From the NCBI RefSeq assembly GCF_000238095.2, contig NZ_JH815227.1, forward strand, positions 1-64,000: 64,000 nt of DNA, given 5' to 3'. Positions 42,427 to 52,700 of the stretch are shown here, one piece after another. How positions within the stretch are numbered: position 1 is the stretch's first letter; every line of letters starts with the position of its first letter. The stretch comes from Peptoanaerobacter stomatis. GTDB lineage: Bacteria > Bacillota > Clostridia > Peptostreptococcales > Filifactoraceae. Made by a program: the position numbers and the translations under genes. The notes under the pieces are model-generated. The model was not told where the DNA came from and did not search any database. It saw only the letters and a list, made by a program, of their open reading frames with translations.

Positions 42427-42785
42427 ATTTTCCCTCCTACACTACTTAATAAAAAATATTAAATCTCAATTAATTTTACATACACAATATAATTTATACT
42501 AATATGCTTTAGAATTACGAAAAAATGTATTGCAATTAATTTTAAATTCATTAATTTTTATTTTTCCCTTATTTGATTTGATATTAGTATTAATCCTATA
42601 TTTACATACATTTTATATAATCTAATTATATATATCAATGTTTTCATAGCTTTATATATAATTATTTAATACCAAAACTTAATAGGAGTATAGAAATTAT
42701 AAAAAATCATATTTTTTATCAAATTTAAAGATATTTATGATAAAATATATACAAGGTTTCTATAATAAGTATAAGGTGAGTAAAT
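42427..42785. other. Divergent intergenic region upstream of cca
   Basis: 359 bp, AT-rich. It contains TATACTAAT-like and GATATTAGTATTA-like ends (about 42496-42596) that may mark another degenerate member of the inverted-repeat family. No gene. Confidence 0.4.
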
Positions 42786-44114
42786 ATGAACACCAAAAAT
42801 TTTACTATGCAAAAAAATGCAAAAATAATAATATCTGCTCTAAAAAATCATTCTTACGATGCGTATATAGTAGGCGGTTATCTTAGAGATATGATGTTAG
42901 GCAAAAGGGTAAATGACATAGATATAGCTACAGACGCCCTGCCGGACGAAGTTACAAAAATATTTAAAGATAAATATATAGTAGCCCATACAGGCATAAA
43001 ATACGGTACTGTAACTGTAATAATTGATAATGTTCCAATAGAAATAACAACATATCGTAGTGAAAGCGGTTATTTAGACGGCAGACACCCTCAAAAAATA
43101 AATTTTGAAAAAGATATAAAATATGATTTGTCAAGGCGAGATTTTACAATAAATGCTATGGCTTATAATGACGATAGAGGTCTAATAGATATTTTTAACT
43201 CAAAATTCGACTTAGAAAATAAGATTATAAGATGTGTAGGAAATCCGAGGAAACGATTTAAAGAAGATAAATTGAGAATATTGAGAGCTATACGATTCGC
43301 ATCTCAGCTTAATTTTGAAATAGAACAAAATACTTTTGATGCAATAAAATTATTATCACACACAATAAATGATATCTCCATTGAACGTATAAATGCAGAG
43401 CTTACAAAAATGCTTCTCACAGAAAAACCGTCAAAAGCTTTTATATTAATGCACAAAACAGATTTATTAAAATATATTTTGCCTGTTATAGACGATATGT
43501 ACGGATATGACCAACAAAATCCATACCATAAATATGATTTATTCTTTCACACAATGAGCGTACTCGATAACATAAAAAATGATATAATTTTAAGATTATC
43601 CGCCCTATTTCACGATACAGGCAAACTTTACACAAGAACCATAGGCGAAAACGGTATTGCACATTTTTACGGTCATAACAAAATAAGCAAAGAAATAGCC
43701 GTAAAATATCTTAAAAAGCTTAGATATCCTAACAATATAATAAATATAGTATCTCTTCTTGTTGAAAAACATATGATAGCACCTGATACTATAACCCCAA
43801 AAGGCATAAGACGACTTATTTCATATATAGGCAAAGAAAACATAAACTACCTTGTAGAGCTACAAAAAGCGGATTCAATGTCTACAACAATAGGCGACAA
43901 TGACATATTTGAGAAAAAAGTGAAACAAGTATTAGATGAAGAAAATATATTCACAAAAAAAGACCTTGCTTTAAATGGACATGATATAAAAAAATTAGGG
44001 TATACAGGTAAGGAAATAGGCGAAATACTAAATTATTTAATGGAAATCGTCCTTGACGAACCTAAACTCAACACAAAAGAAATATTGCTACAAAAAATAA
44101 AAGATATGCAATAA
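42786..44114 (+). CDS. cca: CCA-adding tRNA nucleotidyltransferase with HD domain
   Basis: 442 residues. It adds or repairs the 3'-CCA end of tRNA in the cytoplasm. The class II signature is clear: VGGYLRD (29-35) and the metal-binding pair D44 and D46 in NDIDIATD, followed by RRDFTINAMAY and the RILRAIRFASQ motif. A C-terminal HD domain (LFHDTGK near 280) is typical of the longer bacterial enzymes. The start has AAGGTGAG 5 nt upstream. It is followed after 128 bp by a HAD phosphatase gene on the same strand. Confidence 0.94.
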   Translation: MNTKNFTMQKNAKIIISALKNHSYDAYIVGGYLRDMMLGKRVNDIDIATDALPDEVTKIFKDKYIVAHTGIKYGTVTVIIDNVPIEITTYRSESGYLDGRHPQKINFEKDIKYDLSRRDFTINAMAYNDDRGLIDIFNSKFDLENKIIRCVGNPRKRFKEDKLRILRAIRFASQLNFEIEQNTFDAIKLLSHTINDISIERINAELTKMLLTEKPSKAFILMHKTDLLKYILPVIDDMYGYDQQNPYHKYDLFFHTMSVLDNIKNDIILRLSALFHDTGKLYTRTIGENGIAHFYGHNKISKEIAVKYLKKLRYPNNIINIVSLLVEKHMIAPDTITPKGIRRLISYIGKENINYLVELQKADSMSTTIGDNDIFEKKVKQVLDEENIFTKKDLALNGHDIKKLGYTGKEIGEILNYLMEIVLDEPKLNTKEILLQKIKDMQ

Positions 44115-44242
44115 TTTTTATAAGCTTGGGTAAATATAATTTTACAATAAGATTTTAATGCTATCTGATTAAACAGTGATATAATAAAAATGATAAACAA
44201 TTATAAATATATTATCTTAAAAACAGTTTAAAGGATTTTGTT

Positions 44243-45058
44243 ATGATAAAATTAGTTGCACTTGATTTAGACGGTACACTGCTTGGCTCTGATAAACAAA
44301 TATCACCCCAAAATGTAGAAATAATAAAAAAACATCACGAAAAAGGTATAAACTTTGCAATATGTACAGGAAGAACTCTATCAGAAGTATATCATATAGA
44401 CAGTATAAAAAATTTACTTCCATATACAGATTATACCATACTTACAAATGGTTCCGCCTGTATAGATAAAACCGGCAACACAATATTTGATATTCGTATA
44501 AAATCTGAAGATGTAAAAAATATACATTCAAAGCTTGATCATATGAACATGATGTTTGAATTATACTCAAACGGAAAAGTTATCTGTAGTGAAGAATCAC
44601 TCGAAAAATACAAAGACTATATAAACCCTGAATTTTATAAATTAGTCGAAGACACAAGAATGAGTGTACCTGATATACTCAAATTTTCAGAAGATGAACA
44701 AGGCGGAATCAATATGATTTTAGCATCCTTTTTAAGTAATTCAGATATGAAAAAAGCTTATGAAACAGTAAGTGCTATGGATTATTATATAACACAAGTC
44801 GGTGAAAAATCTATCGAGATACATCATAGTAGTGTTGATAAAGGTAACGGTATATCTAATTTAGCTGAGAAACTCGGTATAAATAAAGAAAACATACTGT
44901 CAATCGGCGACAGTCACAACGATTTGACTATGAGAAAAGCTGTCGGAACACTTGTTTCTATGGGCAACGCTATAGATGAATTAAAAGATATATCAGATTT
45001 TATAACATCCACCAATGATGACTTCGGAGTATATCACGCACTGAATAAACTCTTATAA
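44243..45058 (+). CDS. HAD superfamily Cof-type phosphatase
   Basis: 271 residues. Motif I DLDGTLLGSD (8-17) supplies the nucleophile Asp8 and acid Asp10. Motif II is ICTGRT, and motifs III and IV are the Lys (KGNG) and GDSHNDLTM. The C2B cap and length are of the Cof/YidA type, which dephosphorylates sugar phosphates or flavin-like metabolites. The substrate cannot be told from sequence. It ends 7 bp before a hairpin shared with the convergent RpiR gene. Confidence 0.9.
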   Translation: MIKLVALDLDGTLLGSDKQISPQNVEIIKKHHEKGINFAICTGRTLSEVYHIDSIKNLLPYTDYTILTNGSACIDKTGNTIFDIRIKSEDVKNIHSKLDHMNMMFELYSNGKVICSEESLEKYKDYINPEFYKLVEDTRMSVPDILKFSEDEQGGINMILASFLSNSDMKKAYETVSAMDYYITQVGEKSIEIHHSSVDKGNGISNLAEKLGINKENILSIGDSHNDLTMRKAVGTLVSMGNAIDELKDISDFITSTNDDFGVYHALNKLL

Positions 45059-45064
45059 ATAAAA

Positions 45065-45108
45065 CAGGTTGTTACAAAATGATAAAAAATCATAGTAACA
45101 ACCTTTTT
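45065..45108. terminator. Bidirectional terminator between convergent genes
   Basis: AGGTTGTTAC/GTAACAACCT stem with an A-T-rich loop; TTTTTATT on the plus side and A-rich opposite. It lies between the HAD gene and the RpiR gene. Confidence 0.75.
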
Positions 45109-45109
45109 A

Positions 45110-45970
45110 TTACTCCTTGAATATTCCTTGCATCTTCCAAATATATTCAAATTGTTCAAATTTATTTTTCACTTCTTCTTTTTTCTTTGAACCCACTGCT
45201 ACAATTATAGCATTTATTACGCTAAGAGGTGCAACCAAAGAGTCTACTATAGAGGTCATATTATTTACCGCTATTATTGTATTGTTCGAAAGTTCTCCTA
45301 TAGGAGAATGTTTGGAATCTGTTATTGCTATTATATTGGCATCCTTATCTTTTGCATATTTTAATATATCGTAAGTTCTTGATGTATATCTTGGGAAACT
45401 TATGCCTATTACCAAATCTTCTTTTTTTACATCTACTATCTGCTCAAACACATCTGTATATGTATACTTTATAAGCTTTATATTATCCATCATAAGCTCT
45501 AAATAATATGCCAAATATTCGCTTAAAGATGTTGATGTTCTAAGACCCACAATATAAATTTTCCCCTTGCAATTCACTATATCATTTATTATTTTTCTAA
45601 AAGTATCAGATTCTATCCTTGCCAAAGTTTGTTTAATATTATGTGTATCATTTTTTAGCACACTTTCAAATATTTTATACTCATCTATATTGTCAAAACT
45701 CATTTTAGCTCTTTGTATTATAGTAAGCTGATTTTTTATAACTTCCTGTAAATTTTTTTGTAGCTGAGGATAACCGTCATATCCAAGTGTATAAGCAAAT
45801 CTTACAACTGTAGATTCACTTACATCAGCCTCTTCTCCCATTTTAGACGCTGTCATAAAAGCACATTTGTCATAGTTTTTTATTATAAAATCCGCTATTT
45901 TCTTATGACCTTTGCTGAAATCATCATATCCGTCTCTTATGAGTGTAAAAACATCTTCCATCTTGTTCAT
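45110..45970 (-). CDS. MurR/RpiR family transcriptional regulator
   Basis: About 286 residues with an N-terminal HTH_6 domain (1-~80, MTASKMGEEADVSESTVVRFAYTLGYDGYPQLQ) and a SIS sugar-phosphate-binding domain (about 120-255, with KIYIVGLRTSTSLSEYLAYYL). Such regulators sense phosphosugars and control sugar or sialic-acid/MurNAc genes. The frame could start at 45982, but GGGAG lies 6 nt before ATG 45970. It follows truA by 18 bp and is probably in the ecf-truA transcript. No sugar-use genes adjoin it, so the target is unknown. Confidence 0.9.
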   Translation of the reverse strand: MNKMEDVFTLIRDGYDDFSKGHKKIADFIIKNYDKCAFMTASKMGEEADVSESTVVRFAYTLGYDGYPQLQKNLQEVIKNQLTIIQRAKMSFDNIDEYKIFESVLKNDTHNIKQTLARIESDTFRKIINDIVNCKGKIYIVGLRTSTSLSEYLAYYLELMMDNIKLIKYTYTDVFEQIVDVKKEDLVIGISFPRYTSRTYDILKYAKDKDANIIAITDSKHSPIGELSNNTIIAVNNMTSIVDSLVAPLSVINAIIVAVGSKKKEEVKNKFEQFEYIWKMQGIFKE

Positions 45971-45988
45971 AGTTTCTCCCATTTCATT

Positions 45989-46726
45989 TTATTGATAGCA
46001 TACTTCCTTCAAAAAAAGACCTTGTGGCTTTGCTGTTGCTCCTGCATACAATCTGTCTTTTTTTTCTATTATCTGCTTTATATCCCTCTCATTTTTATGA
46101 AGTCCTATATCTATAAGTGTCCCTACTATTATTCTGACCATATTGTATAAAAATCCGTTACCCTCTATCTCGAATGTAATCATATCATTGTTTTTTGATA
46201 TATCGGCACTGTATATGGTTCTTACAGGATTTTTAGGATTGTTTGTTTCATATGTGTAAAATGATGTCCAATCATACGTTCCAATGAGCATATTCACATT
46301 TTTTGACATCAAATCCATATCCAATTTTTTGGCAACTTGCATAGAATATTTATAATAAAACGGACTTGAAATTTCACTGTTATATATCCTATACATATAT
46401 GTTTTCTTTTTTGCTGTAAACCTTGCATTAAATGCAAAATCCACTTCTTTTGTTTCAACAACTCTTATATCTTTTGGAAGTTTGGAATTTATTGCATATG
46501 CAAATTTTTGAGATGGAATATTTGAACTTGTCTTAAAATTACATACCTGTCCTAAAGCATGTACACCTGAGTCGGTTCTACCTGATGCAATTAATTCTGT
46601 ATCTTCTCTTGTTATGTTTGATATGGCTTTCTCCAGTGTTTGTTGTATGCTTACAGCATTATTTTGTTTTTGCCAGCCACAGTAGTTTGTGCCATCATAA
46701 CTTACTTTTAAAAATATATTCTTCAT
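45989..46726 (-). CDS. truA: tRNA pseudouridine(38-40) synthase
   Basis: 245 residues. It modifies uridines 38-40 of tRNA anticodon arms. The catalytic Asp52 lies in the GRTDSGVHALGQ motif, and the YDGTNYCGWQ N-terminal motif is present. The length is typical. The ribosome-binding site is weak. It lies 57 bp after ecfT, as in the widespread Firmicute order ecfA1-ecfA2-ecfT-truA, though the ribosomal protein genes that usually surround this block are absent. Confidence 0.95.
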   Translation of the reverse strand: MKNIFLKVSYDGTNYCGWQKQNNAVSIQQTLEKAISNITREDTELIASGRTDSGVHALGQVCNFKTSSNIPSQKFAYAINSKLPKDIRVVETKEVDFAFNARFTAKKKTYMYRIYNSEISSPFYYKYSMQVAKKLDMDLMSKNVNMLIGTYDWTSFYTYETNNPKNPVRTIYSADISKNNDMITFEIEGNGFLYNMVRIIVGTLIDIGLHKNERDIKQIIEKKDRLYAGATAKPQGLFLKEVCYQ

Positions 46727-46783
46727 AGTTTTTCAATTCATTAAACATTTTAATACTGTCATAATTTCAAAAATAAACACTCA

Positions 46784-47593
46784 TCACAATATCTTATAAT
46801 TTCTAATCAATATACTGATAATCAAATAAAAAAATAATATCGCAAGTGCAATGTAATCTCTTTGCACATACTTAATCTGTTTTAATCTTGTTCTTCCTTC
46901 ACCACCATGATAACATCTTGATTCCATAGCCATAGCGAGCTCATCTGCTCTTCTGAACGCACTTATAAATAATGGTACTAACAGAGGTATCATACTCTTA
47001 GCCCTGTTTATTACATTTTTGCTCTCAAAGTCAGCACCTCTTGCCATTTGAGCTTTCATAATCTTGTCTGTTTCATCTAATAATGTAGGTATAAATCTGA
47101 GTGCTATAGTCATCATCATCGCCAATTCGTGTGAAGGTAAACCCATTTTCTTAAATGGTGAAAGCATATTTTCAAGTGCATCTGTAAGTTGTATAGGTGT
47201 TGTTACAAGCGTAAGCATTGACGCCCCTACTATAAGCAATAGCAATCTTATCAGCATAAAAAAGCCTAAGTTCAATCCATCTTGTGTTATCTTGATTATT
47301 CCGTATTCAAAATATATCTTGCCTCCATTTGTAAACAAAACGTTTAGAACAAAAGTAAAAAGCAAGAGATATATTATTGCTTTAACACCTCTTAATATAT
47401 ATGAAAATGGTACTTTTGACAAAACAATAACCGCTGCAAGCATACCAAATACGAATATATATGCTGAAAATGTATTTACAATAAACAATGATACCATAAA
47501 AACAAAGGTAAATATTATCTTAACTCTCGGATCCAGCTTGTGAATTATGGAGTTTGTAGGATAATATTGCCCTATGGTTATGTCTTTTAGCAT
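46784..47593 (-). CDS. ecfT: ECF transporter transmembrane component EcfT
   Basis: 269 residues, multi-pass membrane protein. It couples the two ATPases to exchangeable vitamin-binding S components. The coupling-helix motifs are seen as MARGADF (first) and ESRCYHG (second, in place of the usual A-R-G). The start ATG shares one base with the ecfA2 stop (TAATG), indicating translational coupling. No S-component gene is in the window, so this is the shared group II module. Confidence 0.95.
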   Translation of the reverse strand: MLKDITIGQYYPTNSIIHKLDPRVKIIFTFVFMVSLFIVNTFSAYIFVFGMLAAVIVLSKVPFSYILRGVKAIIYLLLFTFVLNVLFTNGGKIYFEYGIIKITQDGLNLGFFMLIRLLLLIVGASMLTLVTTPIQLTDALENMLSPFKKMGLPSHELAMMMTIALRFIPTLLDETDKIMKAQMARGADFESKNVINRAKSMIPLLVPLFISAFRRADELAMAMESRCYHGGEGRTRLKQIKYVQRDYIALAILFFYLIISILIRNYKIL

Positions 47594-48447
47594 TATTTCT
47601 CCTTTAAATTTTTAAGTATCTCTAATTTTATATCATCAATTGTTAAAATGTCATCTGAAATATCAAAGCCTTGCTCTCTCAGTTTTTTTGCCAAGTCCAA
47701 TACTTTCGGTACATCTAAGCCGATTTGTTTAAGCCTTTCTTCATGCTTAAAAACTTCCTTAGGTGTATCAAAAAATTCTACCTTGCCTCTATTCATAACA
47801 AGTAATCTGTCGGCAAGTTTGGCAACATCTTCCATAGAGTGAGATACCAATATAATGGTATTTTTTTCTTTTTCATGAATTTCTTTTATGTTTCTAAGTA
47901 TATCATCTCTACCTTTCGGATCTAAACCTGCTGTTGGCTCGTCCAATATCAATATCTCAGGCTTCATAGCAATTACACCTGCTATTGCAACTCTCCTTTT
48001 TTGTCCTCCTGATATGTCAAACGGAGATTTATCCTTTGACCTTTCATATTCCAATCCGACAAGCTGCATAGCATCTTTTACTCTTTGAGTTATCTCATCT
48101 TCAGCAAGTCCGAGATTTCTCGGTCCAAAAGCTATATCTTTTTCAATAGTCTCTTCAAATAACTGATATTCCGGATATTGAAAAACTAAACCTACTTTTT
48201 TTCTTACATCTGTAAGTGATATTTTTTCATCGGTTATATCCAAATCATTTATAAAAATTTTCCCATAGTTACTTTTCAACAGTCCATTCAAATGCTGTAT
48301 AAACGTAGACTTTCCTGAGCCTGTATGTCCTATAAGACCGATAAATTCACCTGTTTTAATCTCTATATTTATATCATCTAATGCTATTGTTTCAAACGGA
48401 GTATTCGGTGCATATATGTGTTTTAAATTTTCTACTTTAATTGACAT
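47593..48447 (-). CDS. ecfA2: ECF transporter ATPase EcfA2
   Basis: 284 residues. Walker [10 protein letters not shown], signature [13 protein letters not shown], Walker [13 protein letters not shown] and His in LVSHSME are intact. It pairs with EcfA1 to power uptake through EcfT. It overlaps ecfA1 by 16 nt upstream and ecfT by 1 nt downstream. Confidence 0.95.
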   Translation of the reverse strand: MSIKVENLKHIYAPNTPFETIALDDINIEIKTGEFIGLIGHTGSGKSTFIQHLNGLLKSNYGKIFINDLDITDEKISLTDVRKKVGLVFQYPEYQLFEETIEKDIAFGPRNLGLAEDEITQRVKDAMQLVGLEYERSKDKSPFDISGGQKRRVAIAGVIAMKPEILILDEPTAGLDPKGRDDILRNIKEIHEKEKNTIILVSHSMEDVAKLADRLLVMNRGKVEFFDTPKEVFKHEERLKQIGLDVPKVLDLAKKLREQGFDISDDILTIDDIKLEILKNLKEK

Positions 48448-49268
48448 AAGCTATCCACCATCTCCTCAACTGTAAGAATCTTATCATCTATTTTTACACC
48501 GTTTTTCCTAAGTTCATACGATAATTTTGTCATAGGTGGCACGTCCAATCCCAATTTTTGCAAATCTTCAACTTGAGAAAAAACTTCTCTCGGTGTGCCT
48601 TGCATTACGATTTTTCCCTCTTCCATAACATAAATATAGTCGGCTTTTACAGCCTCCTCCATAAAATGTGTTATATGTATTATCGTAATATTCTCTTCTT
48701 TATTCAACTTTTCTACTGTATTCATAACTTCATATCTACCACGAGGATCAAGCATTGCAGTAGATTCATCAAGTATTATACACTCAGGTTTCATAGCAAT
48801 TATGCCTGCTATTGCTATTCTTTGCTTTTGACCGCCTGATAATAGATGTGGAGCTCTTGTAGAAAATTCACTCATCCTCACAGTTTCCAAAGCATAATCA
48901 ACTCTTTTTCTTATTTCTTCCGACGGAACTCCCATATTTTCAGGACCGAAAGCTACATCATCCTCAACTATTGTAGCTACTATCTGATTATCCGGATTTT
49001 GAAAAACCATTCCACATTTTTGTCTTATATCAAATACCCTATTTTCATCAGTAGTGTCTATATCATCTATATATACTTTCCCTTTTGTAGGTGTAAATAT
49101 CGCATTCAAATGTTTTGCAAAAGTAGATTTCCCCGAACCGTTATGCCCCAATACCACTATAAACTTACCCTTTTCTATATTAAGTGATATATCATCCACA
49201 GCTCTGCGCACATTTTCATAATCTTTATATTCATATATCAAGTTTTCAACTTGAATAAAAAATTTCAT
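48432..49268 (-). CDS. ecfA1: ECF transporter ATPase EcfA1
   Basis: 278 residues with Walker [10 protein letters not shown], signature [13 protein letters not shown] and Walker [13 protein letters not shown], where Pro of the usual DEPT is Ser, as is common in EcfA1. Catalytic Glu is present. It is the first gene of the module ecfA1-ecfA2-ecfT-truA. The start is preceded by TGGAG. A near-consensus promoter lies about 50 bp upstream, and a heptamer array lies beyond that. Confidence 0.95.
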   Translation of the reverse strand: MKFFIQVENLIYEYKDYENVRRAVDDISLNIEKGKFIVVLGHNGSGKSTFAKHLNAIFTPTKGKVYIDDIDTTDENRVFDIRQKCGMVFQNPDNQIVATIVEDDVAFGPENMGVPSEEIRKRVDYALETVRMSEFSTRAPHLLSGGQKQRIAIAGIIAMKPECIILDESTAMLDPRGRYEVMNTVEKLNKEENITIIHITHFMEEAVKADYIYVMEEGKIVMQGTPREVFSQVEDLQKLGLDVPPMTKLSYELRKNGVKIDDKILTVEEMVDSLCQLK

Positions 49269-49313
49269 TTTTTCTCCATTTCATAAATTGTACATAATAA
49301 AAAATACCTTGTA

Positions 49314-49342
49314 ATAATAGCATAAATTATGAAAATTTTCAA
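49314..49342 (-). promoter_or_regulatory. Promoter of the ecfA1 operon
   Basis: On the minus strand TTGAAA (49337-49342), 17-bp spacer, TATTAT (49314-49319). It gives a leader of about 40 nt to ecfA1. Confidence 0.65.
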
Positions 49343-49400
49343 CAAATTTATGAAACCATTGAATAAAAACTATGCAAAATATAATATTTATATAATAGTC

Positions 49401-49456
49401 TAATCTCTAATCTCTAATCTCTAATCTCTAATCTCTAATCTCTAATCTCTAATCTC
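49401..49456. repeat. TAATCTC heptanucleotide tandem array, eight perfect copies
   Basis: 56 bp of uninterrupted 7-bp units, with a partial unit before it. It lies about 60 bp upstream of the -35 of the ecfA1 promoter and 300 bp past the end of the giant adhesin gene. Such arrays change length by slipped-strand mispairing. Confidence 0.97.
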
Positions 49457-49580
49457 ATAATAAATAATTTAATATTATAAGTCTACAAATATTGCCGGAT
49501 TTTATTAAATTTACATATTTTTCTATTATTCTATTAACTTTTAATATAATATAAAGTTGAATAAATATCAAAACAATAAA
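49457..49580. other. Intergenic spacer between the heptamer array and the adhesin terminator
   Basis: AT-rich. Contains a family-A-like tail (about 49513-49540, TTCTATTATTCTATTAA then TTTTAATATAA). Nothing else seen. Confidence 0.4.
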
Positions 49581-49628
49581 AAAAATTAACCTAAAAAGAC
49601 AAATTATAATCTTTTTAGGTTAATTTTT
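49581..49628. terminator. Terminator of the giant adhesin gene
   Basis: Perfect 18-bp stem (49581-49598 with 49611-49628; AATTAACCTAAAAAG arm), 12-nt loop, with A and T runs on either side, so bidirectional. It lies 136 bp after the adhesin stop, separated from it by a MITE-like element. Confidence 0.85.
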
Positions 49629-49746
49629 TATACTAATCGTCAATAGAATAATAGATAATTTATTGATAAGAAATATATGAATATAGTTATATATTTACTA
49701 AATTTTCACAACGCTATTTTTCTATCATTCTATTGAATTTTAGTAT
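49629..49746. repeat. MITE-like intergenic element, best-preserved short form
   Basis: 118 bp with terminal inverted repeats of about 30 bp and roughly six mismatches: ATACTAATCGTCAATAGAAT at the left and ATACTAAAATTCAATAGAAT (reverse complement) at the right. It has no coding capacity and no short flanking duplication I can define. Confidence 0.65.
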
Positions 49747-49764
49747 TAATTTTAATATTTTATT

Positions 49765-52700
49765 TTATATATTTTTATTTTTTCTTTTAAGCAGAATTGC
49801 TAAAAGTATTAAAGCGAAACCTGATATAGTTGTAGTTTTATTACTATTTGAACCTGTTTTTGGTAAAGTTTTATTTTCAAAATTTATCTGAGAAAGAGGT
49901 ATGTTCTCTTCTATTAACTCTATAGAATTATCATCCTCATCATACTTTATTTTACCGCTAAGAGGTACATCCGAATCATTTACAAACTCTAAAAATACAC
50001 CATCGTCTTTTAACACTACTCTTGCATTTCCTATATGGCGGTTTTGCTTATCAACAATTTCATATACATTTTTAGATTCTATAGCTTTCTTAATCTTTTC
50101 AACATTGGATTTGTCTTTTGTATTGTCAGTTGTTGTTGAATTTGGTTTAGTAGCTGACTCATTGCCATCAGGAGCTGTATTGTTGCTTTGTTCGTGTCTA
50201 TTGTTGTCAGTATTTGTTTCAGGTTTATCCGGCTTTATGTTTACAGGCATTTGACCATTTGGTGTTTTAGAAGCATTGTATATTTGTTTTAAATTATCCT
50301 CTTTTTTTTGTGCCGAATTTTCATTCGGTATATCAATCTGAATAGGAACAATGTTTGCGAAAGTATTTAAAGTCAAATTTTCAGGCGTATTAGATTTTGT
50401 CACACTTTCAGGTGTGTTCATTTGTGTAGTATTATTAGAAGTATTAGAAAGGGAAAATATTATACCCGGTATAGTTTGAGATGAACCTCCACCGCCATCT
50501 CCAATACCGCCACCGTTTCCTCCGGCACCTCCTCCTCCAAAACCACCACTATTTCCACCATTAATTTCGTCATCGCTGCTTGATGGACTTGGTTCGTTTT
50601 CAAGTGTTACAGGTGTAACCGTATCAAGTGATATTTCAAACCCCATACTTTCTTTCTTAAGCTCATATCCGCTTGGTGCTTTTATTTCTTTTATAGTATA
50701 GTTGCCTATCGGCATTACTATTTGATTTTTATTTGTTGCTTGGTCATTTCTAACATAGATATTTTTATCAGTTGTGTTTACAGTATCAACCGTACCCATA
50801 TCATTTGTAACAAATGTAGCTATCTTTTTATTTCCTTTATATATTTCTATATGAGCGTTGCGCAAAGGCTTTTTGTTATTTTTATCCACTGTTACAAATT
50901 CCAACAAACCTGTTTTTTTAGTATTTTTTACATCTAATACTAAATTTTCCTGATTTAATTCTACTGTTATAGCATCTTCTAACAATCTATATTCTTCCTT
51001 AGTTTGAGTTTCTTTTATAGTGTAAGTGTCGTATATTAGATTATCAAATATTATTTTGCCTTTTTCATCAGTAGTTTTTACTATAGCTGTAGTGTTGCCT
51101 ACTTTCGTTCCCTTAAGTTCAAACTCTATTCCTTGTAATTTTTCTCCTGTTTTTTCGTCTGTTTTTGTCAATATTATACCTGTTCTTATCTTTGTAAGCT
51201 TGTACTCTATTTTTATTATTGTATTATTATCCGCATCTTTAAGCTCTACTTTTTTAACTGTATGATTCGGCAAATAATTAGGGTTTACTTTGGATATGCT
51301 TATATTATGTTTTCCCTTCGGTACATTTGTATAGATTATTTTGCCTGTTGAATCCGTAATTTTTTCGCCGATATTAATAATTGATATTTCAGTGTCATCT
51401 ACCGGTTCATTTGTTTCACTGTCAATTACGGATACTTCTATCTTAGCTTCAAATTTATTATTTGTTATATCTTTTACCACATCTCTATTGCCATAATTTA
51501 TGCTGAAATCTATCTTGCTTGTATTCATCAGTATATTATTTGGAGTTTTTTCTTCTTTGATGTAGTAATTACCAAAAATAAGATTTTCTTTTTTTACTGT
51601 ACCGTCATTTGTAATAAGCGTATCTATTTTTTTATCGGAATCATCATATAATCCAAACTCAACGCCTGTTAGTTTATTGCCGTCTGTATCTTTTTTGTTG
51701 ATAGTAAGTGAACCGAAGAATGCTTCATGCGAAATATACAAGGTGTGATTTGTTACTCCGTTTGTATCTTTTCCGTCAGCTGATGCAGGTTTTATCTCAA
51801 CTTCAGTTATAACTCCGCCTTTTGTTGTAGTAGCTTCCTTATCGACTTGTTCGTATCCTTTCAATACTTCTGTGTTAGATGCATATTTTTCAACTACTCT
51901 GTATTTTCCCTCTTCTAATGTTGTAAATACAAATTCACCGTTATTATCTGTAGTGGCTTCTCTAATTTTTTGCCAGCTTGTGCCGTCATATTTTTCAAGT
52001 TCCACTTTTATATTTCCAAGCTTTGCTTCAGCATTTGTCAGTTTATTACGTGAATATGTGATTACTTTTATCTCTCCAAGTATTTGTTTATTTCCAAGAG
52101 TGTAGTTTATAGTGCTGTCGTTTAATGATACATCATCTGCCAGTGTTATATTATGCTTCTTGTCATTTAGGAAATATCCGTTTGGTCTGTTAAGCTCTTT
52201 GTAGTACAAGCCTTCTTGCCATAATATACCGTCATACTTCTTTACTCCATTTAGGTAAGTAGCATCAAAGTTCATAACACCGTCTGCACCGCTTGTAGCT
52301 TCAGCTATCTTAATGTCATTTTTGTCAAATATTGCCACTGTTGCACCTTGTACAGGAGTAGTTGTTCCTTTTTTTATCTTTGTTATTTTAAATTTTACAT
52401 ATATAGGTTTATTCTCTACAGATATATTTGTATCTGCATTTATATCTTTTTTAAAAGAAAGATTATTTGATAATATTGGCGTTCCATTATCATTTGCTAC
52501 TATGTTAGCTGTATAGCCTGCTTTTCTTGTTTCTTCTATTACATAGTAGCCTGTGTCTATTTCTTCTTCTATTTTTCCGTCAGCATCCGTAGTAAATGTA
52601 TAGTCTGCAACATTATCAAGCTTTGTATAATTTTCGTCTGTTTCATACAGCTTGAACTCTACATTTTCAAAATTTACAGAATTATTATCTCTTGTTACAC

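Noticed and set aside
49401-49456. CRISPR array
   Set aside because: The units are 7 bp with no spacers; it is a simple tandem repeat.
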